This document shows, in pieces, positions 27,601 through 40,300 of a DNA stretch of 64,000 nt. The translations under genes were made by a program, and so were the position numbers. Within the stretch, counting starts at the first letter, position 1. Each line of letters opens with the position of its first letter. Under the pieces are notes generated by a model. That model ran no database searches. It was not told the origin of the DNA and worked only from the letters and a program-made list of their open reading frames with translations. This DNA comes from Cyathus striatus (lineage: Eukaryota; Basidiomycota; Agaricomycetes; Agaricales; Nidulariaceae). The stretch spans positions 3,100,001 through 3,164,000 of the forward strand of contig JAOVFP010000005.1 of NCBI GenBank assembly GCA_025738555.1, written 5' to 3'.

Positions 27601-30600
27601 TGTGTAAGTACCTACAGAAGTGAAACCACGCGTTAAAATCACCTCGCGTATCTAGCGTGCTTTGTCGTATCACATCTAAACATAATCTACATCTATCCCT
27701 TGTCAAGCTCGACTTTATCGCAATCTCTATCTCATCCTGTCTCATCGGGTTCCCGATTTCATATCCCGCGTAAAAAAGAAGTTATTCTGGTCTTGGTATT
27801 TTATTATCAGATTGGATAATTATAGATTCCCCCACGGCAGGCTTGCATGAGCTGAACTGAGCGTTCATTGTGCTGTGTTCTCTTTCGCGCTGTGGGCGCA
27901 TGTCGTTTGTAAGAACCGCGAGTTTTTCATATCTTGGTAGAAGTACATCCTTCGGTGGTTATAGGACTTTTCTGCGCAGGGTGTTCCCGGCTTGCTCTTG
28001 TTCACAATTCGTATGCCTCCTATCTGTCGCGATGCGTTGTATATAAGTATATTACTTTCCCACAGCTCGGGAGTGAGGTGTGTACTTTGTGGGTTCTCCG
28101 GCCCACTTGTGTGCTGTAGTCACATCCTTCACCGGCCCTTGACCCGCAGTAGCAGTGACAAAGGAAATTAGACGTATCTCGCCACTTGTATTATTAATAA
28201 GGGTCGTGCTATCTACATAAGTATACGAAATTGTTGAGTCGCACGGTTCGACCATGGACTCGTTCTATATTTAGAATTGCAGTAGATAGGTCAGCCCGAA
28301 GTATGATACTTTCGAGAAATATGTCCAGAAGACACCGAGCAGATATATGGATTTGAATAAAGAGAGCTCATCCCCGCAAAGAAGACAACGTTCTTCGTAA
28401 AAATATGTACCCTCCTTCTGTGCCAAGTCTTTATGCTCAGCAATGGGTGTAATTACGCGCCCTAGCGGCTACAGCCGCTTTCAAAGTATGTCCATATGAC
28501 TAGTGTTGTTATTTTCATCTTTTAAATTTTATCCAGACGCGTGTCAAGAAGTGAAATGCCATGTCGCCACATTGTGGACGCCACAAAACACTATTACTGC
28601 AGTCGTAAACCAAATATCCTTTGCGCTGTTAAATAAACTTTCACATCGATTCATAAGTGTATTTTAAATACTATCCATGGAGTTTGGGTACGCTTATATC
28701 TATTCAAAGAAAATGTGCATTGCGACAATCTAGTTAATGACCGCTACACGATCTTTAACGCTTGTCCTATTTCAACTTGCATCCGCGGTGACATCGTGGA
28801 ATCATCAATGCGACCCTGCACTTCACATTCAATAACGAGCCCCAGCATTCTCGAATAGAGCTATCATGCAGTAGACTCACGGGATTATCTTTTTATGGAA
28901 AATGACTTCCTTTCACTGAACCGCGGTCATTGGTGTACATGTAAAATGCATAGCAGTGGAGGCGTCCGAGGTCTTCGTAGTGCCGAAGCGCTGATCCCCA
29001 GGTTAATAGTCAGGTATCGTAGCGTCCGCTTTTCTTCTACTCATGACGGTGATACCCGCTTAGCGGGTCACCAAAGACGATCCGGTTCGTATCCTGCGAA
29101 GCGCTTCGACCATTCAACGAAGTGGTTGGGCCAGGCGGACCAAAATTATGCACTGAATTTCATACGTACAATATCAACCTGTACATGTTGAACAGCATTC
29201 TGGACCTTGGAAGCTTTGCCGTGATATGGTCCCTCGATTTTCTCCTGGGAGATATGCCCTGGTTGTTGATAAATGCAACTCTAGCCTAGATGATGAGGGG
29301 GATAGATAATGTAATCTAGACTCCGAAGCCTAGATCCGACGGCGTGAGAAAATATTATGTAAACTAACTTGCCTTGTCTGGCTCTGAGCGCTTGCTAATT
29401 TTTTCCTTTCTTTCACTTCGTCTTTTACCTCGCTTTATCTGGAGAGCTTTCCACCAAACTTGTCGACAATTTCTGGCAACTATGGTTATTGGATCATTTT
29501 ATGACTGGTGGATCCAATGAAGCTATCTTTAATCATCGATCAAGACCATACTTCAGCACCTTACTAGCCAGCCTCCCACAGGGCTATCCTCGCTTGTACC
29601 AGCCACCCCAGTCTCCATTGAACATGATATTGCATATAACTCGTTCTGGAGTGCTCGATAACTCAAGCTTATGGACTTCTACTCTGGAACTCGTTGATCC
29701 GGCTAATATCTCGTACGGCTGAGGTCCTCCTGCTTCGAACTCTGGGAACTTATGGCGCAATGTGGCAATAGGACATCGCGAACACTACCGGTAATCCCAT
29801 TCGTATTACACGGACAAGAAAAGAATGTACGATTCAGCTATCACGTTTCTCTGGTTCATGCCTGGTATGACTGGAGTTCGCAGAGCATCGATCTTCTACC
29901 AAGGACTGCAGTATGCTGAGGTGCGATTTGAAAGGCCAGCCAGTCCGGAATGATCGTCCGGTAAATGTCATCAGGACTTTGCATCCAGTTGACAGAATCC
30001 AATGAAGAAGTGTGGCTTTGTTTTGGCAGGACGCTGCACAGTACTTCTTACTCATGCAAAACGCGTGCTGATATCTGGTATGCTGATGACCCTTCTGAGC
30101 CTGCGGAAGACGCTCTATCTCTTTATCCAGAGCATTGCAGCTTTATCCAAGGACGAACGTTGCTCTTATCCATGTTTTTGCGTGACCTCTAGAGCTCGGA
30201 TTATCCGGAAATGAGAGCCCCCACGCATCTCCGAGCGATGGCCATCCATCGGTTTTCCCACGCGAGGTCGTCAGCTGGTGTGAAAGCAACACTGCTCCTC
30301 AAGTCATCCTGTCAATTCGACTTCATATTCACATCGGAGGCACCTGCAGTACATCAGCTAAATGTGGTATCTGCCCGTAAGAGTCACTAGTTTGTCTTCG
30401 GATCTGGTGTTGCAACCAAGACTTTGACGAGATTAACGGCAGTTCACGGGCGACGGTACTACGTAGTTCAAACTTGGCTCAAACTACCCAACACTTCAGA
30501 CGGCTACCATGGTTGGGGGCACATAGTGACTTGCCTTGTACTATGTGGTTCGGACGCAAGGACAGACCAATTGGGGCTTCACGGTAAGTTGGCGTTTATG

Positions 30601-33600
30601 TAACTCAAGCGCCGACTTCGATGTCATATTGCATGTACGCTATTTTCTATAGCACTACAATGTAGTTCTACCTTCTTGCAAAGGTTCCGACTCGGTAAGT
30701 CTTCTTCTACCCGTTATGATACGAATAACCTTTAGATTATAAACTCTGACTATGAGGTAATGGGCAGGATGATTTTCGCTTTTACGGGATTGTAGGATAC
30801 CATGAAGAGCGTTTGCCAGTTCTCGGACTGTACTAGTCATTAGCGTCCCCCGCATTTCTTCCATGCCAAGGCGCACGCTCTCGCAATTATACCATCCAAA
30901 GTTCTTCCAGGATTTTCCGGGCGACTCAAGACCCGATTTATATACGCATTCACACGCTCTTCTTCCATAAAGTGAGTGTTAAGGCCAACCTACCATTCGA
31001 TGATAAGTAACCGGAGCATTTCTTCTATCTGCGGACCGATTTCCTCTATCACCTGTCATTGTCGTGAGCTTCGATTCCGATTGGATGGGTACTGGTCCAA
31101 ATGACGAGCTCGAGCCTCAAACCAATGGCTCAGCTGTATCAGATCTATATATAAGCTGCGACTACTCGAGCTGTTATTTGCTGCTTCCACGGATGAAAGC
31201 CGGCGTGAGCCGGTTCTAGGCCTGTACCCTTGAACATTATGGCTTCGAATATTCACATATCGGGGGCTGATTTGCGCAGATAGGTCACAGATACTTACAG
31301 CTCGGAGATGATGATAAGATTACCGTTCTTTGATCTTATCTGCTGCGGGCAATTCCCAAGCGGGGACAACGAACCTCCTGATATTGCTTCCATGTGTGTA
31401 TGATATTCATACATGAGGATAAGTTATAGCCTAGCATATGCTCTATATATTGGCTTCACTAACTTCCGCTGGGGCGAATACTTTCAAACTAGACTCGGAC
31501 CGTATATGCGGCAGAATGTACTGCGGGCGAACAAAAGTTACTGGTTAGTGTATAAATGATACAATCTGAAGAGTCAGTATCAATTGCACTCGTCTCCCGG
31601 ATGCATTGAAATTCTATGATTTATCCTCTGGTTAATGCGGATGGCAGAACTTGGGCTAAAATCTCGGACTATCGCTTGTCATGGCTAATGGCGAAAACCT
31701 TGGGGAAGTGCTGTCAGCTGCGATAGCCTGTGTCTACCGAGCTCTTATTGCGCGTTATATTGTAGACCTTCTACGATTACCGTTACTATATCCAGTGCGG
31801 AAATTCGGAATTGCTTCGAATTATCGAACTCTTGCTTGTTCGCACTTCTGGCTCATATTTGACCGCTTGCTGTAATTCGGATTTCCCTACTGAACTGGTT
31901 CTCAATACTTAAGACACAGGAGGTTCTGTACACTTAAAGGAGGTTTTGTTCGCGAAGAAACCCGATTTCTTGTGCTAGAAGCGTGCATGCGATGTGTAAG
32001 TATGACGTCGGGACTGTACTATTGTGATCTCGGTGTCACTTACTGCAAGCATAATCTAGTACATTCGGCCTTACTCTTGTTAACGCGCATATAGCGTGTA
32101 ATGGTTGCGTCATAATATCCGGTCTCAATAAGTTCTGAGGAAAATAAACCTTTTCATTAATGGAGGCTGCGCAGCAACTGCACAGTTCTTGGGAAATATG
32201 TACATATGTAGGTAAATCACATCAAGCCTCCATTTGACTTCAGTGAAAGTTGTTGAAGTTTCATATACCGCAACGAAAAGGGGAAAACTTCATCCGGCAG
32301 TCTTAAGTTTAAGTCGGAAGTATGTTTAAATCAACATACAACCAAACGAAGGTCAGGTGAGATAAACATACGGCATTTCAGAAAGTGTTCAACAATGAGA
32401 ATTATGCAAAATCTATTTAGGGGCCAATGACAAAAGTAATTCTCGCTCAGGGGTGAGTGTGTATCAACTCTCCTAAGCACAATTGAAAAACTTGTGGATA
32501 ACACTGGGCAGGTCTTGAAAGGTCTATCAATGTACGCCGTTAGGTCGGCTCAATTATCATATCACGACTTGTGAGATCTGGAGAATGTAAGTGAATGTAA
32601 AATAATTGAAGATGTCGACTAAAGCCAGGAATGGCGACAGTATTCATGAATCTCAGTGGTCATGCAATTAATAACATTTAAACTCGACAATCCCGGTGAG
32701 TGTGAGACGAGTGCGGCCATCTATATGACGCGAACATATCCTAGCAAAACCTTGTTTTACGAATATGATTGGTTTTTCCGCGTTCGAATCCGTACGATAC
32801 AAAGTCTTCTCAGGGCTCTGTAGGGTACTTGAAGAACCATACAAACTTGACATGCGATTGTGGAACGAACCGGGTGTATTTTCAAGGCATCTTAGGTGTG
32901 CGCAGGGTGTACGGTTGCAATTTTGTGGACTACAGGCAGGCTGGTGGCCGACTAGCCGTAGTCAACTAGCTACAGTTGTGGGATTGTTGTGGGTGTTCCG
33001 GCAAAGTCCGCGCACAATAAGAGTAGAGATCATACAGTCTTTAAATCACCTCGATTCTCATGTCTAACATCTGTCAGTTAAAGATTGTTGTACCTACGAG
33101 ATTCGCAGGAACATCCCGCAGCATATGCAGTATGCAGTATATGCAGACCAGTGTAAGTATTACCCAACTTCAACGCAAGTTGAATAACACACTCACATTG
33201 TACTAGCTCACAGTGCTGTCACTGCTGTGGCTTCACATCCACAAACCCACAACGTAGTACTTATTAGTTCTGAACAAAGATGCATCAAGTTCTCAAAGCG
33301 AGTATCACTGTCAATTTCAAATTGCTACCGCGTCTGTTTCCTAATTAGCCCCATGCCAACGCGGAGATCACAGTTCACTCGCCGCTCAAGTCTGCCATTG
33401 TTTCTCTCTGCTTAGAGGGGGTCAGCTGTTTACATGCCGCATGCTAATCTGTCAGGCTTTCCTTCTCGGAAACAAAAAACCAGTAAAGTGTGTAGCTATC
33501 AGATGTCTTCCTTTCCCGAGTAAGTGTAACAGACTTATTTTCGTGGTTCACTGAATTGAAGTATATCACATACAGGGTACAATTTGGGTGCAATTGCGCT

Positions 33601-33768
33601 TCTCACAGCTACAAGGATTATCCCTTACCAGAGAACATCTTCACATGATCGATGTAGCACACTAAACCTGAGGCTTACATTTGGTAATCGGAATAACATG
33701 AAGATACTTAAGGCTGGCATTAGTTAGGTCAAATTGACGGACAACATTGAAGTCTCCCTCTGTTTACT
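21636..33768. other. Gene-poor tract of about 12 kb
   Basis: No gene was recognised on either strand. The first 1.3 kb (to about 23000) is rich in C/T tracts and short tandem CTTTC units. Beyond that the open frames are short, without domains, signal peptides or linked exons. No transposase, reverse transcriptase or long terminal repeat was seen. A small ATATGCAGT repeat occurs near 33122-33150, upstream of cutinase 2. Like the 10.3-20.7 kb tract, it may be eroded mobile DNA, but I see no direct proof. Confidence 0.4.
22150..22208. repeat. CTTTC-type simple repeat
   Basis: An imperfect run of CTTTC/TTTCC pentamers, the cleanest part being about 22180-22208, inside a longer pyrimidine-rich stretch. 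It lies about 550 bases upstream of the minus-strand hypothetical gene. Confidence 0.8.
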
Positions 33769-34498
33769 ATGCACTTCACCTCTCATGTTGTGCTTTCGTT
33801 GGGGCTAGCTTTTGTCACAGTTGTAGCGTCTCCCATTCCAGTGGATCTCCAAGGACGTCAGAGCTGTAACGACGTCTATGTTTATTTTGCTCGTGGAACC
33901 ACTGAAATACCTACGATCGGTACGATTGTTGGGCCACCGTTCCAAGCTGCATTGCAGAGCGCTTTAACTGGAAAGTCTTTGGTTTTCCAGGGAATTGACT
34001 ACCCAGCCACCGTAGCAGGATTCCTTGCTGGTGGTGATCCCGGAGGCGGAACCACTATGGCTAACAGCGTAACAAACATAGCTACCCAGTGCCCTAATGC
34101 TAAGATCGTCATGTCCGGCTACAGGTAAGTTACGCTATATTGTCATTGAAAGTACCATCCTAATAGGACTCCCGTGAACTAGCCAAGGCGCACAAGTTAC
34201 TCACATCGCTGCCACTAAGCTCTCAACTACTATTCAGAACCGCGTGAATGCCGTTGTGACGTTTGGCGATCCAGACCGTGATACAGCCCTTCCTGGAGTC
34301 CTCCAGAGTCGTCGTGATACATTCTGCAATGCGGGCGACCTCATTTGCGAGGGAGAACCTATTGTTCTCGCTCCTCATCTAACCTATGGCACTGTACGTG
34401 TAAAGCCTTAGTTTCTTTACAATTATTTCTTATTTCTTATATTTGTTCTACCGCAGGATGCGCCGGCAGCTGCCGCATTTGTTGCAGCCCGTGTTTAG
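33769..34498 (+). CDS. Cutinase 2 (CE5, secreted)
   Basis: Secreted cutinase-family serine esterase. Exons 33769-34124, 34183-34393 and 34457-34498 give 202 aa with the same intron positions and phases as the other three cutinases. The signal peptide is about residues 1-20 (HFTSHVVLSLGLAFVTVVAS). Family features: SCNDVYVYFARGTTE (oxyanion region), GIDYPATVAGFLAGG, GYSQGAQVTH (nucleophile, codon split by intron 1), AVVTFGDPDRD, CNAGDLIC (Asp) and LAPHLTYG (His). All four conserved cysteines are present. Of the four copies this is the closest to the family consensus. A gene X copy lies downstream in convergent orientation, an arrangement repeated at cutinase 4. Confidence 0.95.
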
Positions 34499-34762
34499 CA
34501 TTTGAGATAAATTCTAACGAAGTAACCTGAAGGAATTGGATGGATTAAAAATGGCCTGTGGCTATTAAGACATTGTACAGCATGAACAATATAACTTAAC
34601 TCATTAAAAGGTTTAATGCCTGAGACGCCTGAGAGAACATTCAGCCATCATTAAGGTTAGGCCCTTCTACTCTCTGACTACTGTAAAATGGGTCTCATCC
34701 TGTTGGTCAGAACTGAAAATTTGTTCCTTCGTAGATCTTCCTTGCTTGGTATTATTTCCAAA

Positions 34763-35566
34763 CTATTTCAGGATAAAGAAGTATCCATATATGAATTCAT
34801 GGCTTTGATATAATGACCTGGGTAGGATAATTTTCAGTGCGATGGCAAAGTGCTTCAATGCTTTTATGCCTTCCATAGGTGCACGCTTCGCTATAAAGTG
34901 GGTTGGAATACGATAATATATCCCATGCCTAAATAATAAAGGCATAAAAACAACAATTAATTAAAACAAGGAGCAACGTACAGATTTGAGCAATGTTGCG
35001 AATAACTAAACCTAGTCAACCTCCATTTAAACGTGATTTCATCTACAGTGAGTTTCCCTAATAATATTCGCACAAAGAAGATGACTTCTATATCCTGTTG
35101 TTGGAAGGACAGTTTATTAGTCCTTTGTACAGAAGAGATACATGAAAATGTTCACGTGAGGATTCCCAACACATATTATCTCATAATGGACCCCCTCTAA
35201 ACCAACCAGGCTAAAAACGGGTGACGACAGCATCTGTAGTTCTGTGAGCAGTTGTGAAAAAATGTGTTTGCTCGGTTCAGGAATCACGAATACATCTGTA
35301 GCCTGCCCAGGTAGCAGGGGCCGGAAAGTGCGTATACTATATACAGCAATTGGAGTTTTTGGTGAAGGCAATATGGAAGTCGATGGGTGAGATGCTTGTA
35401 GTGGCATCCCATTGGAGGTGAGCTTGTGTTGAGGAGAATGCGACTGTGAGGGAATGGTGTTGAGGAAGCTATGGGGAAGTGAAATGAGAACGAGACTGGG
35501 GAACTGAGAGCTTGATGCCACAATTGACAAAGTGTTCGAGGAAGAAAAGGGAGAAGGCCCTTGCAT
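34763..35566 (-). pseudogene. Gene X copy A, probably degenerate
   Basis: I do not recognise this family. On the minus strand a 150-codon frame starting at the ATG at 35566 (QGPSPFSSSNTLSIVAS) resembles the start of the copy near 48.9 kb (EQAPSSSASTIQTVAL). It is Ser/Pro-rich and ends at 35117. About 180 bases further, 34940-34763, a second frame has YYRIPTHFIAKRAPMEGIKA, a weakened version of the YFGxNAIxKRxPEGG motif that is clear in copies B1 and B2. The rest of the conserved domain (ELYARLHH and onward) is missing here, so this copy looks truncated or decayed. The upstream region also matches that of copy B. It is convergent with cutinase 2. Confidence 0.4.
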
Positions 35567-35762
35567 TTCCAAGTCGACAGAGCCTTGGAGATAATGTGAG
35601 TTCAATGTGATGGTGGAGGCGGATGATTATCCCCTTCGATTGGTTTCGAGGTAGTGGCAGTAGTAGAATATAATCAAGACACGATGGACGCGGTGGGAGT
35701 CGAGAAGTAGGATTAAAAAGCAGAAAGATGTTGTAGTAGGATGAACAATCCGGAGGAGTGAC

Positions 35763-35842
35763 AAGGTATTTATCTGCCTTCGCTTAACGCAGTTGCGTTC
35801 AACTCAGTATCCTCACAAACACTGTTTTTTGTGTTGCGTTAA
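35763..35842 (-). promoter_or_regulatory. Upstream element shared by gene X copies A and B
   Basis: Read on the plus strand, GACAAGGTATTTAT followed within 20-30 bases by AACGCAGTTGCGTT recurs near 49028-49070 as GACAAGGTATTTAT and AACGCAGTTTCGTT. On the gene strand this gives an ATAAATAC TATA-like box. In copy A an 8-base inverted repeat (TTAACGCA at 35784-35791, TGCGTTAA at 35835-35842) brackets the block. Regulatory meaning is inferred only from conservation between the two copies. Confidence 0.35.
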
Positions 35843-35849
35843 AGTCATA

Positions 35850-37111
35850 GACCAAGTGCGTTTGGGCCAACGATTCAAACAAAGGTAGCGAACGTACGCT
35901 GACGCCGGTCAGTTTTATGGCTTTGGGGAGCGGCATGGCATTGAAAGGGAGGTGTGGCTTTATGAAGTACCACATGGCAAAGGACGGTATGGATTTATTT
36001 AAAAGGACAATGAGTTACAGGATTTCTTGCAGTGAATTGGACTGAGGTGTGGGAACGATACAGATTTCGAGTAGAGGAGGACGGTAGAGTCGGTAATCGC
36101 ATGTTGTAATAATAAGGTGATTGTAGTTCCTTCGGTTCCACAAGCAGATTAGACAACACGCCTTGATCATGAGACTATAATTTCCCTATGCCATATGACT
36201 GGACTCCGTAGTACGACGGATACGGTAGATTCAAAAACATTAATGGGTTGACACTGATTTCCATGCTATTCCTGATTCCTTGGTTTAGCCTACATGTCAT
36301 GTAAGGAAAATTGAGATGACGTGCGAAGTTCGAACTACTTCTGTGAAGTCTCGAGAGTGGAAGTCCAGGTGATCACGCAACAATAAGAACATCCAACTAT
36401 GTAGATCCTGCAGAATGTAGAGGCATTGAAAAATAATCATCGAGTAACGGTGTTCATAATAGGATTTTCCAAATTCTATGTGAAGACGTCTTTTTTCAAT
36501 TGACCCAGTGAAGTATTACAAAGCAGAGGCTGCACACGCAACTGTTTGATCTAGGTAGCTGACCAGTATGTAACGCTCATTAGAACAGTGGCAAAGCATC
36601 GTTCATGACAAATTTTGACAATGCAGAGATATGAATGGGGCATGGTTTGACGAAGTTCGTGGCGGCGGCTTGTAGACAGGACGCACAACTCTTGCACAGC
36701 TCCGACAGTCTCCTAAGGCTACAACAGAGCACGATAAGAACTGGAAATAAAAGAAAGTACTCGAATTCCTCCGATAAACGCAAGATAAACGGCCCGTTGT
36801 TGACATGTTGTTTGCTTCCATTTGTCAGCGGCCTTGATTGTGCCGGGTTGCGCTCCATTTTTGCACTCCTTGTGAGTCATTCACGCTACTTACTTACACC
36901 GATACTTGCGTCTCTGGTCCCGATCAACCTTCAACTCTGGCGATTTGTACTTCACGACCAGCACCAAACCGCACAATTAGTATTTCGGGTCTGATCTGTT
37001 CTCTTCCTTTGGTCTATGCTCAAACTATGCTGAGTCGTGCCCTGCTCGTGCCATCGCAGGTCGGAAGCGGGCCTCTCGGAGTCATGGGCTCAGCTGCTCG
37101 AGTACTGAAGC
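35850..37111. other. Spacer between gene X copy A and duplicated fragment
   Basis: About 1.3 kb in which I recognise no gene. Short overlapping open frames at 36580-37116 on both strands have no recognisable domain. Confidence 0.35.
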
Positions 37112-37293
37112 GATAACTCAATACCTCAGAATAGCTATGGATTGGCCCAAGATTTGGCTGTGAAATGTCAAGCTTTAGTGCAACAGACTTGCATTCAAGG
37201 TTTAATGACATCGATGGTATCAAACACTGGACCACTGGATCACCCCTTTCTCGAGATCACATTCAATCCGAGCACGACCGACTCAATAGATAG
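37112..37293 (+). repeat. Duplicated coding-like fragment, copy 1 (matches 45741-45886)
   Basis: This stretch and 45741-45886 share GATAACT.AATA, AATAGCT.TGGATTGG and then a block reading in frame as HPFLEITFNPSTTDSIDRY here and RPILEITFNLNMTDSADRH there. About half of the base differences in that block are synonymous, so it was probably an exon of a real gene before or after duplication. The similarity stops a few bases before the Helitron end at about 37300. At the other locus the fragment lies just upstream of cutinase 4. Confidence 0.55.
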
Positions 37294-37305
37294 GTATAAC
37301 ATGCA

Positions 37306-37330
37306 ACGTACGTCGCTTCGCGACGCACGT
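37306..37330. other. Hairpin near Helitron 3' end
   Basis: Eleven-base arms (37306-37316 and 37320-37330) pair with a single A-C mismatch around a TTC loop; the core is CGTCGC/GCGACG. Position and shape fit the subterminal hairpin that serves as a termination signal in Helitron transposition. Confidence 0.7.
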
Positions 37331-37393
37331 TAAAGGGAGAGCTTGATGAATCCTAGTTTTATATTATATATTTTCATGTGAACAAAATAAGTG

Positions 37394-40300
37394 CTATAAA
37401 TCATTAAATACAAATTCACTTAAATCCATTCCATATGTATTTAATTCAAAACCTAATCTCTCTCGTCTCTCATTGTCTTCTCTGAGCATACGCATTGTTG
37501 GTGTTTCATCTTTTCTTTGAAGGCGACTGTGAGGAAATGATGAACGAAAGGCAAGTCCACCTAAATTTTTGACACGTGAAATGGCTACAAATGAGAGACC
37601 ATTGACAAAGTCTTTTGGACCTAAGTCAATGGTAGCCTTTTGCAATGTTAAACCCTGGCTTTTGTGAACAGTAATTGCCCAAGCCAAAGTTAGAGGTAGC
37701 TGTGTGCGAGACATTTGCTTCTGTGTTTTACTCTCCCATCGAGCAGTAACAGGTGTAATTGGAACCCAAGATGAATCTATGTCTGTCCATTGAGGGATAG
37801 TAGGACCTGAAACCTACAATTAAATAATTTGAATTACAAAAAATTTAAATATCACATACCTGAATATCCTTCACATGATACAAATACAACTGCTGGCAAG
37901 TCACCCCTTTGAGGATTCGAAAGTGGGTTATACCAGATTCTTTTCACAATACCTTGTGCACCATTTACCAGTCCTATAATTTTGTAGCAGTAAATGTAAA
38001 TCAACAAATTACAATGTTCAACAAAACCTAAAATTACCTTTTGCAGTCCAGAGATTTCTTGTAATCATTACTCTTGCACCTTCACACAAAAGAATTTCAG
38101 GTTCAAGTCCTTCTGCATCCTCTTCAGAGGCCTTTTTTGCTTCCACACAGTTATTCTTGGCTAAACAACGAACTACAGGCTTGCCAAGCAGTGCAAGTCT
38201 TCTTATATTTAGCTGGGAAACTGATTCACGAGTTGGAAGGAGGTGCAGAGCATCATTAAAAAGTAAGTGTTCTTCAGGTGTAAGATGTTCCCAGAAACGT
38301 GTTGAGAAGAGGTTATAGTCAGCTGGAGTGGTGGAATATGTGCGTAAACGAAGAAGTGCATCACGAAAGGCAATTTGTAATGGATCATCTCCTGCTTGAC
38401 GAAAAACTGTCTTTAGAGTGATGGATTGTGTAAATGATTCATAGGCACGTCTTCCTTCTGAGGATAATCCAGATTGTCCACTAGATATTTTGGAGGAATA
38501 TAAAGGAGAATCCCCAACAGGAGGAAGTTGAGCAAAGTCACCAAAAATAATAACTGCCATTCCACCGAACATTTCTGCAGCTTTATTTGGATATGCCTGA
38601 CGTAAGCGACGATCAATTCGACCCATGCTTGTACGGCCAACCATTGACTTCTCATCTAGTATCAAAAGTTGAACATCTTTCCAACGTGTTTGAAATCGAG
38701 TGAGAGATGTTTGGGATAGTTGATTAAAAGCTCCTTTAACAGGAATCATGCAAGCAAAATTTATGGTCCAGCCACGAATACCAAAAGCTGCTACACCTGT
38801 TGGAGCCATACGAATAACTGGATCAGATGTGGCATTAGGAAATAAATTGCGAATTGCAGTTGAAATTGCCCAAATAATGAATGACTTTCCAGTACCAGCT
38901 GTGCCATCAACATTTAGATGAAGTGGAGAAGAATATTCACCACCATGTAGAATTTTTTTGATATAAGCCATAACCTGTAAGAAAACTTTTTGCTGATCCC
39001 CTTTAAGTTGGCGATAGTCAACTTCTGGAAGAGCCTGTATAAGATCATTTGGTGACTCCTTTACTTTTGCTGTAAGCCAGACAATAGCTTCTTCTAAGAT
39101 ATTAATTTGAGGAGTATGAGAAATCCAGTCATATTCCAAATCTAAATCACGTCGTCCTAAATTTCTAGTAATAGATTCTGTAACTTGATTTGGACCACGT
39201 GCAGCTTCTAACATCCATTCAGCAAAGTAAGGTTCATCTTCATTGTCTTCATCATGTAAAGACTCTGAGTCTGATTCATCATCTTCAATGTCTGAATCAT
39301 CAGTTGCAGACAATTGAAGTGGAAGAGTATCATCAAAATGAATATGATGACAAGCAAGACAGTGAGTATTATATGCAGTTCTCCAATCTGGACAACCATT
39401 TAAAAGATCGTCTACTTTCTGAAAGGGATGATGAAGAATCATTCTTGCATAGCAATATTTCTCATATGTATCTGTATCACTTGGATCAGGTCTATATCGA
39501 GGCCAAATGGACACAACATAAGGTTTGGCCTGTCTTTTTCCACGCCTGATATATTTTTGACCTCTCCAATCCCAGTTGGTAGCAAATTCAAGCAAAGTAA
39601 TACTTTTCAAGTCATCAGTGGCTGGTCGTTTAATGTAGCGTTGCAAAACACCAATTTTCTCCACATTGGACCTATCAAAGTCCACAATGAAACTTTCTTT
39701 TGGATCAACACAGACACCCCGAATAACCCGAGAAGAACGAGTTAAAGGGCACCCAAGAAGAATGTGGCAAGTTTCCTGAGCAGAAATATCACGTTCAGAT
39801 ACAAATGTGGAGAGGGTCTTCTGATATGCAACTCCTGCACGATCTGTATTTTCAAGGCGTGAAATTGCAGTTTGTAATGCATGTTGGTGACCAGAAGAAA
39901 CACTCTCTCCTTTGCTTGCATATTTTGCTGCATATGAAACAACAGCCTCACGATTAATTACTGGACGACAATCAATATTAGCTCGCCAACCCAAGATAAA
40001 CCCAACATTGTATGGATTTAGTATCTCATCATTGCGCTTGGGTTGATACTCTGCAAAATCTCGTCCAGGTTCTTTGCTGTATACAGATGCATTTCTACAT
40101 TGTCTAGGAAATCCAAATCGACAAAATATTTCACCTGTATCTTTTTTCTTTCTTTGACAATAAGAAGTGCATTTTGTATGACGCTGAAGACGATTCAGCA
40201 TTTCAGCTAGTTCACGTTTGGTATCTTTTAGTGTGTTGAACAACCGTGCTGATGGGTGTATATCAGCTGGTCGAAGATGTGGATCAGGATTCCAAGTGGA

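Noticed and set aside
32770..32800. GTTCGAATC, resembling a tRNA T-loop
   Set aside because: The flanking bases do not form a T stem or an acceptor stem, and no A/B-box pair is found.
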